In this document: positions 26,687 to 36,317 of the stretch, one piece after another
Position numbering within the stretch: position 1 is the stretch's first letter
Layout: each line of letters opens with the position of its first letter
DNA from: Paenibacillus sp. PastM-3
GTDB taxonomy: Bacteria > Bacillota > Bacilli > Paenibacillales > Paenibacillaceae
Length of the DNA: 64,000 bases
Reading direction: 5' to 3'
Assembly (NCBI RefSeq): GCF_029893965.1
Contig: NZ_JARXXP010000002.1
Span: forward strand, 248,001-312,000
The notes under the pieces: model-generated
Seen by the model: the letters and a program-made list of their open reading frames with translations, nothing else
The model's database searches: none
Told to the model about the DNA's origin: nothing
Translations under genes and position numbers: made by a program

Positions 26687-27310
26687 ATGTCAGCGCAATC
26701 CCAATCAACGCAATCCGTCAAAATCGTCACCGCCGACCCCAGCGCCATCGGCTTGTTCGGACTTGCTATCGTTACCCTGGTCGCTTCTTCACAAAAACTC
26801 GAAATCACAACAGGACTCAGCTACGCTATTCCGTGGGCAATCTTCCTAGGAGCCTTCGCCCAGCTGTTCGCCTCGATCCAGGATGCCAAGCACAATAACA
26901 CCTTCGGCATGACTGCATTCGGCGCATATGCCTTCTTCTGGTTCGGCATGGGCGCAAGCTGGCTGATCAAACTCGGCGTATTCGGAGCAACACTGGCTGA
27001 AGGCGTGGATCCCAAGCAGCTTGGCTTTGTTTTCCTGGGCTATCTGATCTTCACCCTGTTCATGACCATTGGTGCAGTCGAAGCCAACCGTGTCCTGCTG
27101 ATCATCTTTATCCTGATTGACTTCCTGTTCCTCGGCCTTTCTATGGATGCCTTCGGCGTAGCTGCGGAATTCTTCCACAAGCTGGCTGCGGTTTCGGAAA
27201 TGGCGATTGCTGCGGTTTCCTTCTACGGCTGCGGAGCTTCCGTGCTTAACGCCCATTTCGGACGCACCTTCCTGCCGGTCGGCGCACCACTGCGTATTTT
27301 CAAGAAATAA
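26687..27310 (+). CDS. satP: Acetate uptake transporter family protein (GPR1/FUN34/SatP)
   Basis: 207-residue, six-helix membrane channel of the AceTr family, which carries acetate and succinate into cells. The N-terminal family motif appears as DPSAIGLFGLA (usual NPxPLGL), with FGMTAFGAYAFFWF in the middle and the FYG box near the C-terminus. A longer frame starts at TTG 26669, inside the ribosome site GGAGG; the ATG at 26687 is preferred. Flanked by hairpins on both sides, so monocistronic. Confidence 0.88.
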   Translation: MSAQSQSTQSVKIVTADPSAIGLFGLAIVTLVASSQKLEITTGLSYAIPWAIFLGAFAQLFASIQDAKHNNTFGMTAFGAYAFFWFGMGASWLIKLGVFGATLAEGVDPKQLGFVFLGYLIFTLFMTIGAVEANRVLLIIFILIDFLFLGLSMDAFGVAAEFFHKLAAVSEMAIAAVSFYGCGASVLNAHFGRTFLPVGAPLRIFKK

Positions 27311-27359
27311 GCTGACGCTGCCTTTGGCCGAAATTCATATAGCAGTACCTGCAAGAGCA

Positions 27360-27410
27360 ACGGATAAATACAAGCTGCCCTTAGGCGGACCGTATTTATC
27401 CGTTTTTTTT
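27360..27410 (+). terminator. Terminator of satP
   Basis: ACGGATAAATAC and GTATTTATCCGT, 12-bp perfect arms, then eight T. Confidence 0.88.
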
Positions 27411-27572
27411 GATTTTACCCCAGGCTATTAGGTTTTTCCTTGCACAAAAACACAAAAAATGACATGCTATAGAGACACCTACGACATATCTCGACATTTG
27501 ACGGTGGTGCAGGAACCACTTTTGCCCAAATTGCTTATATAATGTTGAATTTTCTGATATCGGAGGCACTCC

Positions 27573-29720
27573 ATGGCTTTCATTAACAAAAAGCCTTTGA
27601 CGATCATCCTCGGCTTCTTAGTCGTGTTGCAGCTTTCTCTCTTCTATTATTATTCCATATCGGTAGAACGGGAATACCGGGCTGAAAAAGCCGATTTATC
27701 CTCTCAGGCTGTCACACTGATCTCAAACCTTGAAGAGAAAGTATCGATTGTCAAAGGAATCAGCTCCTTCATTCAAACGGTAGGCTTTGACGCAGAGCCT
27801 GCTCTTATTAACCAGTATCTGCTCACCGCCTATAACAACGCAAGCACGAACGTTATGAATATTGTGATTGCTCCGGACGGTATTATCCGCTATCTCTATC
27901 CGCTTTCAGGCAACACCTCCATCCTGAATAAAGACCTGCTGCTTGATCCTGCCCTTTCCTCATCCGGCATGATTCAGGAGACCATCCGCTCACGCGGCAT
28001 CACCATTGACGGTCCCCGGATCCTGGCTCAGGGCCAGTATGGCATGGTTATCCGTCAGGCCGTTTTTAACGGCAACACCTTTGCCGGCATAGTCTCGGCA
28101 ACGGTGACGGTAGAGGATATCGCCGAGCAGATGCAGTCTCTGGACTCTTCCGTTTATGTGACGGACTTAGATCACACCCTGCTGTTCGGCAACAGGGCAG
28201 AGGCTGCAGGGCAACTGGTGGCAACCCCGATCGACATCTATAACCAGCACTGGCTGATGGGAACCCTCCTTCCGGCCCAGACAAAATGGGAAGTCTTCCG
28301 CAGCGTCCTGTGGATTGATATCGCCTGTCTGCTTATCATCGCTTTTATCCTTTATTTTTACTGGCATCAGAACCGTTTCAATCACGAGCTGGAGCGTGTA
28401 GTCAACCTCCGCACCCGTGATCTCAGCGTCTCTCAGAAGCTGTATGAGAAGCTGGCGCATTATGACAGCCTGACCGATATTCCGAACCGCCGGTATTTCA
28501 TGGATGAGTTCGAGCGCCTGCTGCAATGCTCGGAGCCGACACAGACGTACACTCTGTTCTTTTTTGACTTGAACCGCTTCAAGGAAATCAATGATACATT
28601 CGGCCATTCAATCGGAGACCAGGTCATCAAGACGCTGGCCGGCCGGCTCAAGGGCGCAGGGCTTCCCTTCCAGCTGTTCGCACGCACCGGTGGCGACGAG
28701 TTCGTCATGGTCTTCTCAGATCTGCCGCAGGAGGGTATACCGGACATTGCCGGACAGATCAGCGCCCTGATCTCACAGACACTGCTGATTGCCGGTGCCC
28801 ACCTGAGCCTGTCGACAAGCATCGGAATTTCACTGTACCCGGAGCATTCCTCAAGTACAGATGATCTGCTGAAATTTGCTGACATGTCGATGTACCAGGC
28901 CAAGTCGCTGGAGAACCGGAATTACTTCATTTTTGACTGGGAGCTGCGCGAGAAGCTGGAGCAGAAGATCATGATTGCCAAATACCTGCATTCCGCGCTG
29001 GAGCGTGAAGAGTTCGTGCTGCATTACCAGCCGCAGATTAATGCTGTTACCGGCAAAATGGTCGGTCTGGAGGCGCTGATCCGCTGGAATCATCCCGAGA
29101 AAGGGCTGATTGGCCCCGGTACCTTTATTGCCGCTGTTGAGGAGGCAGGGCTGATGATCCAGCTGACAGACTGGGTTATCCGTGAGGTATGCCGGCAGCT
29201 CTGTGAATGGCGGAAGCTCGGGATGCCGCTGCTGCGGACTTCCATTAACATTTCCAATAGCTGGTTCTACAACCGCAATCTCATTGAAAATCTGCTGTCG
29301 GTGCTGGATCATTACGGCCTTGACACCGAGGTGCTGGAGTTCGAAATTACCGAGAGCACGGCCCTGCTGGAGGAGCATTATCCGCTCTTGCAGCAGATGC
29401 GCGACCACGGCATTATCGTCTCGATCGATGACTTTGGAACCAAATATTCATCACTCAACTATCTGAAGCATTTCCCGGTCAACAAAATCAAGATCGACCG
29501 GACCTTCATTACCGGCATCGGCATCAGCTCGATTGATGAGACTATCATCAAATCGATTGTCTTCGTAGCCTCGCAGCTCGGCTATGACCTGATTGCCGAA
29601 GGCGTGGAAACGGCGGAACAGCTGGAGTTCCTGGTCAACCATGACTGCCCGCATATCCAGGGCTTCTACTTCTCCCCGCCGCTGCCGGCTGAGGAAATCC
29701 TGAGCAGAATGGCATCATAA
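27573..29720 (+). CDS. CHASE-GGDEF-EAL cyclic-di-GMP protein
   Basis: 715-residue membrane protein. TM1 (about 10-30), extracellular CHASE domain (about 75-200; IAPDGIIRYLYPLSGN is the characteristic core), TM2 (about 245-265), GGDEF (about 285-440; ARTGGDEF intact) and EAL (about 455-705). EAL residues EALIRW, NISNS, FEITES, IDDFGTK, KIDRTF and AEGVET are present; the usual GTGFSSL loop is GTKYSSL. CHASE domains bind small extracellular molecules such as adenine derivatives or peptides. ATG with GGAGG 6 nt upstream. A small GTGGT/ACCAC hairpin lies in the upstream region near 27503-27518. Confidence 0.92.
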   Translation: MAFINKKPLTIILGFLVVLQLSLFYYYSISVEREYRAEKADLSSQAVTLISNLEEKVSIVKGISSFIQTVGFDAEPALINQYLLTAYNNASTNVMNIVIAPDGIIRYLYPLSGNTSILNKDLLLDPALSSSGMIQETIRSRGITIDGPRILAQGQYGMVIRQAVFNGNTFAGIVSATVTVEDIAEQMQSLDSSVYVTDLDHTLLFGNRAEAAGQLVATPIDIYNQHWLMGTLLPAQTKWEVFRSVLWIDIACLLIIAFILYFYWHQNRFNHELERVVNLRTRDLSVSQKLYEKLAHYDSLTDIPNRRYFMDEFERLLQCSEPTQTYTLFFFDLNRFKEINDTFGHSIGDQVIKTLAGRLKGAGLPFQLFARTGGDEFVMVFSDLPQEGIPDIAGQISALISQTLLIAGAHLSLSTSIGISLYPEHSSSTDDLLKFADMSMYQAKSLENRNYFIFDWELREKLEQKIMIAKYLHSALEREEFVLHYQPQINAVTGKMVGLEALIRWNHPEKGLIGPGTFIAAVEEAGLMIQLTDWVIREVCRQLCEWRKLGMPLLRTSINISNSWFYNRNLIENLLSVLDHYGLDTEVLEFEITESTALLEEHYPLLQQMRDHGIIVSIDDFGTKYSSLNYLKHFPVNKIKIDRTFITGIGISSIDETIIKSIVFVASQLGYDLIAEGVETAEQLEFLVNHDCPHIQGFYFSPPLPAEEILSRMAS

Positions 29721-29739
29721 AGAACTACGCGGTCTGCAC

Positions 29740-29768
29740 TTGGTAAAAGGGCTGCGGACCGCTATAAT
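29740..29768 (+). promoter_or_regulatory. SigA-type promoter for the small membrane protein gene
   Basis: -35 TTGGTA (29740-29745), 17-bp spacer, -10 TATAAT (29763-29768), about 45 bp before the ATG at 29812. Confidence 0.75.
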
Positions 29769-29811
29769 AAGCTTGTACTACAGGAAGTTAAACCGAAAGG
29801 ATTTCGAGAAA

Positions 29812-30135
29812 ATGAATACGTTCTCCAATTCAGAATTAATCGGTACAATCATTTTTGCGCTGATTCTGGCCATCCTCGCCTACAGGATCATCCGCGGCAT
29901 GCCCGCTATGGAAGGAAATATTACCGCTTTCCGCAAAAGAACGCTGGTCTGGACACAGGTTGCGCTGGTACTTACTGTTCTGCAGCTGAACTTCAAGGCC
30001 GGCGACTGGCGGTTTGCCATTATTCTCGGACTCATTGTGCTGTTTACCGGCAGTATCTGGTGGTCCGCCCGCCATTATGACATGCGCCGCCCGGCTGAGA
30101 GCGAGCCTGCTGACCGGGACAGCTCTGAAGAGTAA
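29812..30135 (+). CDS. Small membrane protein of unknown function
   Basis: 107 residues with three hydrophobic segments (about 10-28, 47-63 and 68-86) and a charged C-terminal tail (PAESEPADRDSSEE). I do not recognise a family. The ATG used has AAAGGA upstream; a longer frame from 29740 would start inside the promoter and is rejected. It has its own promoter and a terminator directly after, so it is an independent transcription unit. Confidence 0.7.
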   Translation: MNTFSNSELIGTIIFALILAILAYRIIRGMPAMEGNITAFRKRTLVWTQVALVLTVLQLNFKAGDWRFAIILGLIVLFTGSIWWSARHYDMRRPAESEPADRDSSEE

Positions 30136-30152
30136 TTATTGCTACGCATTGC

Positions 30153-30177
30153 AAGCTCCCAGCCGGGAGCTTTTTTT
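30153..30177 (+). terminator. Terminator of the small membrane protein gene
   Basis: AAGCTCCC-AGCC-GGGAGCTT, then T-run to 30177. Confidence 0.9.
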
Positions 30178-30296
30178 CGTTGCTGCCGGACGGCGGGGGG
30201 AGCGGGGCCAGCTGGTACATCTTTGTGACGGCAGGCATACACCGCAGCCGCTGCAAGCATACTAACGGCATCCTAAAATGGCGGAGGTGCACAAAG

Positions 30297-30773
30297 ATGG
30301 ACAAAAAACTAAACCTGCTGATGTTCAGCGGCGAATATGACAAGGCAATGGCCGGACTGATTCTCGCCAATGCAGCGCGGGATATTGAGGTTGAGGTCAC
30401 GATGTTTTTTGCTTTTTGGGGATTGTTTCTGGTGCGTGATCCGGAAAAAATGACGCTGGAGGACAAAACGGTCTACGAAAAGCTGATGGATGTCTTTACT
30501 CCCAAGGGGCCGCAGCAGCTGCCGCTCTCGCATATGAATTTCAGCGGCCTGGGCCGGATGATGCTGGAGGAGATGATGGAGGACAATAACGCGCCCAAGC
30601 TGATTCATTTCCTCAAAGGCGCCCGTAAAAAGAACATCAAATTCTACGCCTGCAAGCTGTCCGTAGAGATTATGGGATTCAAGCCCGAGGAGCTGCTTCC
30701 GGAGGTTGAAATTATAGATGCCTCGGCTTACCTGAAGGATGCGCTGGAGAGTGACATGCAGCTCTTTATCTGA
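30297..30773 (+). CDS. DsrE/DsrF/DrsH-like family protein
   Basis: 158-residue alpha/beta protein of the DsrE2-like group, beginning KLNLLMFSGEYDKAMAGL and with VTMFFAFWGL as second strand-helix unit. Family members carry persulfide or act in sulfur relay through a cysteine; here a single candidate, Cys in FYACKLS, sits at the usual position of the late conserved cysteine. The true start is the ATG with GGAGG 8 nt upstream; a longer frame from 30180 overlaps the terminator. It is followed 54 nt later by a cysteine-desulfurase-like gene, which suggests sulfur trafficking (inference). Confidence 0.82.
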   Translation: MDKKLNLLMFSGEYDKAMAGLILANAARDIEVEVTMFFAFWGLFLVRDPEKMTLEDKTVYEKLMDVFTPKGPQQLPLSHMNFSGLGRMMLEEMMEDNNAPKLIHFLKGARKKNIKFYACKLSVEIMGFKPEELLPEVEIIDASAYLKDALESDMQLFI

Positions 30774-30902
30774 GTATTCTGCATGGGCTTTAACCTATTT
30801 CCTGCAGCGGGCATATACTGAGCCATAATGACACAGCCGGAATCTACCAAGAAGCAGCCGGCAGCGGTGTCAGCCAGAAATAACCGGCTGGAGGGATTGC
30901 CC

Positions 30903-32414
30903 GTGCTAACCATCAACCCTGCCTTCCCCAAGGAGGCCCCGGCTTCGCTTGCGGCACATTTCACCGCATTTCGCGAGCATACGATCGGCATCCGCCATCA
31001 AATCACGACACCCTTTGGGCGGAAGCCGCTGATTTACGCCGACTGGACGGCCAGCGGGCGCTTATATGAGCCGATCGAGCGCCAGATCCAGGAATCCTTC
31101 GGCCCTTATGTCAGCAATCCGCATACCGATTCCAACAGCACCGGGCTGACGATGACGATGGCTTACAATGAGGCGCGCAGTATCATCAGACAGCATGTCC
31201 ATGCAGGACCGGAGGATGTCCTGCTATTCTGCGGCAACGGCACAACCAGCGCGGTCAACAAGCTGCAGCGGCTGATGGGCCTGAAGCTGCCCGAGTGGCA
31301 GTGCCAGAGCTTCCATTGTCCGCCGGAGGAACGCCCCGTCATCTTCGTCAGTCATATGGAGCATCATTCCAACCTGCTGCCCTGGCAGGAAGGCATCGGT
31401 GATGTTATCACAGTACCTGCCGGAGCGGACGGCAACATAAACCCGGCTGCCCTGGAAGAGCTGCTCTTCCATTACCGGAACCGCCGTTTCAAGATCGGCT
31501 CCTTTACAGCCTGCTCCAACGTAACCGGAATTGAGACCCCCTACGCCAAACTGGCCGCGGCCATGCACCGCCACGGGGGTCTCTGCTTTATTGACTTTGC
31601 CGCGAGCGCACCGTATACAGCTATTGATATGCACCCCGCCTCGCCGCTGGAGAAGCTCGACGCCGTTTTTTTCTCCCCGCATAAATTTCTCGGCGGTCCC
31701 GGTACAGGCGGAGTCCTGCTCTTTGATGCCGCGCTATGCTGCGGCAGACTGCCCGATGAACCCGGAGGCGGAACCGTGGTCTGGGTCAACCCCTGGGGCG
31801 GCCGCCGCTACATCGCTGACGTGGAGGTACGTGAAGACGGAGGGACACCGGGGTTCATGCAGGCGATCCGCACCGCGCTCTGTATAAAGCTGAAGGAGCG
31901 GATGAACGGCAGCGGGGAATGGATGAGGCTGCGGGAGCAGGAGCTGTGCCAGCGGCTCCTGTCCGGACTTGGCCGGATTCCCGGCTGCTCCCTTCTCGCC
32001 GGCGGACAGACAGAGCGTCATGGCATCGTATCGTTCACCCTGCAGGACATCCATTACAATCTCGCCGTGAGGCTGCTGAACGACCGATTTGGCATCCAGG
32101 CTCGCGGCGGCTGCTCCTGCGCCGGCCCCTACGGTCATTATCTGCTGGGGCTTGACCGTAAACAGTCCGAGCTGATTGTCCAGGATCTGCATGCCGGTGA
32201 CCAGTCCTCCAAGCCGGGCTGGGTCCGCATCTCCCTGCACCCCATTATGAGTGAAGCTGAAGTCGACTTAATCATAGAAGCTGTTCAGAATATCACTGCC
32301 CGCGGAATGGAGTGGGGGCAGGATTACAGCTACAGCGTTGCAACGAACAGCTGGCTCCACCACTCAGGCCAGACAGAGACAGAATCTGCAATCCGGCGCC
32401 TATTCATGGTGTAA
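30903..32414 (+). CDS. Aminotransferase class V / cysteine desulfurase-like PLP enzyme
   Basis: About 503 residues from this start. PLP-dependent fold type I: FFSPHKFLGGPGTGG carries the Schiff-base Lys, CFIDFAASAPY the Asp that contacts the pyridine nitrogen, and SHMEHHSN the ring-stacking His. A late RGGCSCAGPYG segment places cysteines where desulfurases have their catalytic Cys. It is longer than IscS/SufS by about 100 residues. The frame opens at ATG 30828 but that codon lacks a ribosome site; GTG 30903 has GGAGGG 7 nt upstream. The last 15 nt overlap the convergent gene. Desulfurase activity is inferred. Confidence 0.85.
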   Translation: MLTINPAFPKEAPASLAAHFTAFREHTIGIRHQITTPFGRKPLIYADWTASGRLYEPIERQIQESFGPYVSNPHTDSNSTGLTMTMAYNEARSIIRQHVHAGPEDVLLFCGNGTTSAVNKLQRLMGLKLPEWQCQSFHCPPEERPVIFVSHMEHHSNLLPWQEGIGDVITVPAGADGNINPAALEELLFHYRNRRFKIGSFTACSNVTGIETPYAKLAAAMHRHGGLCFIDFAASAPYTAIDMHPASPLEKLDAVFFSPHKFLGGPGTGGVLLFDAALCCGRLPDEPGGGTVVWVNPWGGRRYIADVEVREDGGTPGFMQAIRTALCIKLKERMNGSGEWMRLREQELCQRLLSGLGRIPGCSLLAGGQTERHGIVSFTLQDIHYNLAVRLLNDRFGIQARGGCSCAGPYGHYLLGLDRKQSELIVQDLHAGDQSSKPGWVRISLHPIMSEAEVDLIIEAVQNITARGMEWGQDYSYSVATNSWLHHSGQTETESAIRRLFMV

Positions 32415-33020
32415 CGGATCTCCCCCCGCCGCCCGGGCAAACCGGGCTTCAATTGTTTTTACACACCATAATGAGAGACCGATAAACAGCAGCACATAGA
32501 TAATCTCCCACGGATTACGGATAAACCGCTCCACATCATTGCCGATATAGGACACGGCAAATACCATAATCGCTTTGCCTGCACCAATGGCCAGCAGGTA
32601 GGAGCGCAGACGCATACCGGCCAGCCCGGCGGCCATATTGATGACAACAAACGGGCCGACCGGAAACAGGCTGAGCAGAAAAACATAACTGAAGCCGCTG
32701 CGGCGCACCCAGGTCATGCTTTCGGCTACCTTGGGCCGGCGGGCCCACTTTTGCAAGTAGGGATGCGAGGCGATCTTCCGGATGATCAGAAAGGTCGCCG
32801 CACAGCCTGCTACCAGTCCCAGCCAGGAATATAAGAAGCCAAGCCATAAGCCGTATACCGCCCCGTTCAAGCCTACAATGGCAATCGTCGGTAGAGGCGG
32901 AACGAAGGATTTCATAAAGGTCAGCCCGATTCCGGGCAGCGGTCCGAGCGTCCTGTATTGCTCCAGCAGCACCCGGAGCCGCTCCTCCGTCAGCCATGAC
33001 GATATATCCAATAAGTACAT
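32400..33020 (-). CDS. TVP38/TMEM64 (VTT/DedA-superfamily) membrane protein
   Basis: 206-residue membrane protein with five to six hydrophobic segments. The VTT core is visible as FVPPLPTIAIVGLNGAVYG and, later, LLSLFPVGPFVVINMAAG, with the proline and glycine spacing of the family. DedA-superfamily members are proposed lipid scramblases or membrane homeostasis factors. The frame extends to 33071, but the ATG at 33020 has AGGAGAGGG 7 nt upstream. Its 3' end overlaps the convergent aminotransferase gene by 15 nt. Confidence 0.87.
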   Translation of the reverse strand: MYLLDISSWLTEERLRVLLEQYRTLGPLPGIGLTFMKSFVPPLPTIAIVGLNGAVYGLWLGFLYSWLGLVAGCAATFLIIRKIASHPYLQKWARRPKVAESMTWVRRSGFSYVFLLSLFPVGPFVVINMAAGLAGMRLRSYLLAIGAGKAIMVFAVSYIGNDVERFIRNPWEIIYVLLFIGLSLWCVKTIEARFARAAGGDPLHHE

Positions 33021-33197
33021 CACTTGCCCTCTCCTCATCACACTCAAAATTTCTTGAACCATGAGCTTCAATTATACAATAACTCTTTACTGGACGCTTG
33101 TGACTGGACAAGCAGAAGCTGGCAGGGCTATGATGAAATTATTGACGAATGATGCGGAATTTACGAAAAAGTTCCAGCTGTGCGAAGTGAGGTCTGT

Positions 33198-36100
33198 ATG
33201 AAACTGTTTGATTTCAGGCTGCTGGCTACGAGAACCCTTGGCATTCTCTGTATCTGCCTGCTCGCAGCAACCGCAGCATATCCCCTGCTAAGCAGCAAAA
33301 GCGATTCATGCGCAGCAGTAAAGCCCGGCATGATCGATTTGTCCGCCTGCACTTTTGATAAGGATTCAACCTATAAGCTGGACGGCAAGTGGGAGTTTTA
33401 CTGGAATCAGCTGCTTGATCCTGCAAACACCAGCCAAACAGAAGGTATCAGCTACATTTCTGTGCCGGGAAGCTGGAAGACATGGTCGCAAAGGGATTAC
33501 GGCCGCTATGGATTTGCTACCTACCGTCTGCAGCTGCTGCTGCCGGCGGACAACGAATCCTTTGCGCTCAAGGCGAACAATATCCGCAATGCCAGCCAGC
33601 TCTTTATTGACGGCAAGCCGCTGGGAGGCAGCGGCATTCCCGGACAGACGCTGAACACTACGGAGCCCCGCAATCAGCCCTATTCAGTCACCTCTCCGAG
33701 CGTTAACAGGCGTGCTGAAATTGTTATCCATGCCTCCAACTTCACCTACGACAGCGGCGGAATCGCTGAATCTATCCGGATCGGAACACCCGAGGCTGTT
33801 CAAGCACTGGACAAGCGGAACAGCGTCTACGATATCATGCTTGTGGCGGGCTTCGCTTTTATCAGCGTCTATTTCCTGGGTCAGGGACTGCAGCGTAAAG
33901 AGGACTACTCATCGTTCCAGTTAGCGATGTACTGCTTTACGATTGTCTTATATATGCTCACCCACAGCGAAAAGCTGCTGTTTGACCTGTCTCCTTCAAT
34001 CTCATATGAGTGGTTCAGCAAATTACAGCTGATATCGGGCGTAATCGGCTTTTCCTTTGTGGCCGGCTATACCTACACTTTGTTCCCTGCCCTGTATTCA
34101 AGGATATTCCAGCGGATTACATTCACCTACTCTATCGGGTTCTGTCTCCTGACGCTCGTAAGCTCGATCCGGTTCTATTCACGGGCGTCCAGTATATTGC
34201 TAATTTTCAGCTTAATATCAATAATCTATACCTTTTATGTGATGCTCCGCGCTGTGCTTAAGAAAGAAATCGGTTCCTTTTATTTGCTGATCGGTGCAAT
34301 CGCCGCCATTATATTTACACTCTCGCTGACCAGCAACCTGGTGCTGGGTACAGGATTTTATTCCATACCGCCGGTTTCCGGGCCTATTTTCATTCTTGCT
34401 GAGGGCCTGTTTCTCTCTGCGCGGCATGCCCATGCCTATGAGACTATCAAGCAGCTGTCCCACCAGCTTGCACGAAAGGACAGGGACAAGGATGAATTCC
34501 TGCTGAAAACCTCCAATGAGCTGCGGACACCGCTGAACGCTATTATCAACATTTCATTATCTCTTTACGAAGGCAGCGGAGGGTCGCTCAGTTCCTCACA
34601 ACGCGAGGATATGCGCCTGATTCTCGGTACCGGCAGACGGCTGGCGTTCATGGTCAGGGACATCCTCGATTATGAGCAGATCAAGCGGGAGCGGATCACA
34701 CTCCACTGGAAGCAGGTCGACATTCAGGGAATCGCCAATATCGTGATTGAAGTGTTCCAGTTCCTCAACATCAAGGAGGACATCCGAATCAAGAACCGCA
34801 TCCCGCCGGGGGTCTATCTGATTGAGGCGGATGAGCACCGGCTGATGCAGATCCTGTACAACCTGCTCGACAATGCCCTCAAATTCACTGACCGCGGCAG
34901 CGTGGTCTTCGAAGCGGAGCGGCGGGAGGATATCATCTCCATCTCAGTGACCGATACGGGCAGAGGAATTCCCCCGGGGCGTCTGGAGCGTATATTCCGC
35001 GACTATGAGCAGGTCAATGAAGCAGACTCGCTGGAGAGCGGCGGGCTCGGCCTGGGCCTGGCCATCACCCGCAAGCTTGTCGAGCTGCACGGAGGCAGCA
35101 TTAAGGTCAAATCCGTGCCCGGACGGGGGAGTACCTTTACCTTTGCCATCCCTGTCAGTCAGCCTGCCCCGTCAACAGCAGAGCCGGAAAGCCGCGAGCT
35201 GCTGCTTACACCGGTAAAGCCGCCTCCGGAAGCTTTTGATGATGACTGGAAGTACCCCTCCATCCCGCTGCCGCAATATAACGGGGGAGGCGAAGCCGGC
35301 TGGGATGCCCCGCGTATCCTGATAGTGGATGATGATTATGCCAACCTGAAGGCGCTAACCAATCTGCTGTCACTGGAGAACTATACGATCACCAGTATCC
35401 GCAGCGGCAAAGAGGCGCTTGCCCTTCTGGCGGAGGACCGCAATTTTGACCTCTGCATCATTGATGTCATGATGCCTGAAATGTCGGGACTTGAGCTTTG
35501 CAGAATCATCCGCAAAACCTTCAGCCCGCTGGATCTGCCTGTTCTCATGGCTACCGCCGGACAGCAGCTCCATTTCAACGAGCCGGCCTTCCGGGCCGGA
35601 GCCAACGATTTTATCCATAAACCTTATGCCTGGAGCGATTTGAAGGGACGCGTCAAAACCCTGGTTGATCTGAGAAGGTCGGTCGCCGAACGGCTCAGCT
35701 CGGAAATAGCCATGCTGCGCGCCCAGATCAAGCCCCACTTCCTTTACAACGCCATTAACACTATCATCTGGATGAGTACAAGGGACAACGAGAAGACGAG
35801 GCAGCTGCTGTACGATCTCAGCCACTTTTTGCGGGGAAGCTTTGATTTCAGCAACCAGGAAACGGCAATCCCGTTCGAGAAGGAGCTTGAGCTGATTGAA
35901 GCCTACCTGTCACTGGAGCAGGCCCGCTTCGGCAAGCGTCTGAGTGTGCAGTACAATATCGAGGTCTCCGAATTCACGCTGCCCCCGCTGATTGTCCAGC
36001 CGATTGTCGAGAACGCTGTCCGCCACGGTCTAATGGAAAAAATCGGAGGAGGCACCCTGGTCCTTACCACCAGCCGGCAGGGCGGGAATATTGTAATTAC

Positions 36101-36317
36101 CGTCGCCGATAACGGCAAGGGCATGAGTGACGAACAGCTGGCTTCCTGGATGATGGAGGATTACCGCTCCTCTTCCCGTCAAGGAACTGGGATCGGGCTA
36201 AAAAATATTAACCGCCGGCTGCTGAAGCAATTCGGCCACCCGCTGCTGCTTACCCGCGGCCAGGACAGCGGAATTGAAGTGCATATAAGAATACCGTGGA
36301 AGGATGAGGTCTCCTGA
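33198..36317 (+). CDS. Hybrid sensor kinase with 7TMR-DISM sensor, degenerate HisKA, REC and LytS-type second kinase
   Basis: 1,039-residue membrane protein. Order: N-terminal TM; extracellular carbohydrate-binding-like domain (LDGKWEFYW; about 40-200); seven TM helices (about 212-410); HisKA box reading SNELRTPLN; HATPase (NLLDNALKF, DTGRGIP, GLGLGLAI); receiver (ILIVDDD, IIDVMMPEMSG, HKPY); then a second kinase of the LytS/YesM type (RAQIKPHFLYN with its His, VQPIVENAVRHG, DNGKGMS, GTGIGLKNI). In the first module the phosphoacceptor His is replaced by Asn (residue 440, codon 34515-34517), so only the second module can autophosphorylate in the normal way. Start ATG with GTGAGGT upstream; the frame also opens at GTG 33180. 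Confidence 0.9.
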   Translation: MKLFDFRLLATRTLGILCICLLAATAAYPLLSSKSDSCAAVKPGMIDLSACTFDKDSTYKLDGKWEFYWNQLLDPANTSQTEGISYISVPGSWKTWSQRDYGRYGFATYRLQLLLPADNESFALKANNIRNASQLFIDGKPLGGSGIPGQTLNTTEPRNQPYSVTSPSVNRRAEIVIHASNFTYDSGGIAESIRIGTPEAVQALDKRNSVYDIMLVAGFAFISVYFLGQGLQRKEDYSSFQLAMYCFTIVLYMLTHSEKLLFDLSPSISYEWFSKLQLISGVIGFSFVAGYTYTLFPALYSRIFQRITFTYSIGFCLLTLVSSIRFYSRASSILLIFSLISIIYTFYVMLRAVLKKEIGSFYLLIGAIAAIIFTLSLTSNLVLGTGFYSIPPVSGPIFILAEGLFLSARHAHAYETIKQLSHQLARKDRDKDEFLLKTSNELRTPLNAIINISLSLYEGSGGSLSSSQREDMRLILGTGRRLAFMVRDILDYEQIKRERITLHWKQVDIQGIANIVIEVFQFLNIKEDIRIKNRIPPGVYLIEADEHRLMQILYNLLDNALKFTDRGSVVFEAERREDIISISVTDTGRGIPPGRLERIFRDYEQVNEADSLESGGLGLGLAITRKLVELHGGSIKVKSVPGRGSTFTFAIPVSQPAPSTAEPESRELLLTPVKPPPEAFDDDWKYPSIPLPQYNGGGEAGWDAPRILIVDDDYANLKALTNLLSLENYTITSIRSGKEALALLAEDRNFDLCIIDVMMPEMSGLELCRIIRKTFSPLDLPVLMATAGQQLHFNEPAFRAGANDFIHKPYAWSDLKGRVKTLVDLRRSVAERLSSEIAMLRAQIKPHFLYNAINTIIWMSTRDNEKTRQLLYDLSHFLRGSFDFSNQETAIPFEKELELIEAYLSLEQARFGKRLSVQYNIEVSEFTLPPLIVQPIVENAVRHGLMEKIGGGTLVLTTSRQGGNIVITVADNGKGMSDEQLASWMMEDYRSSSRQGTGIGLKNINRRLLKQFGHPLLLTRGQDSGIEVHIRIPWKDEVS

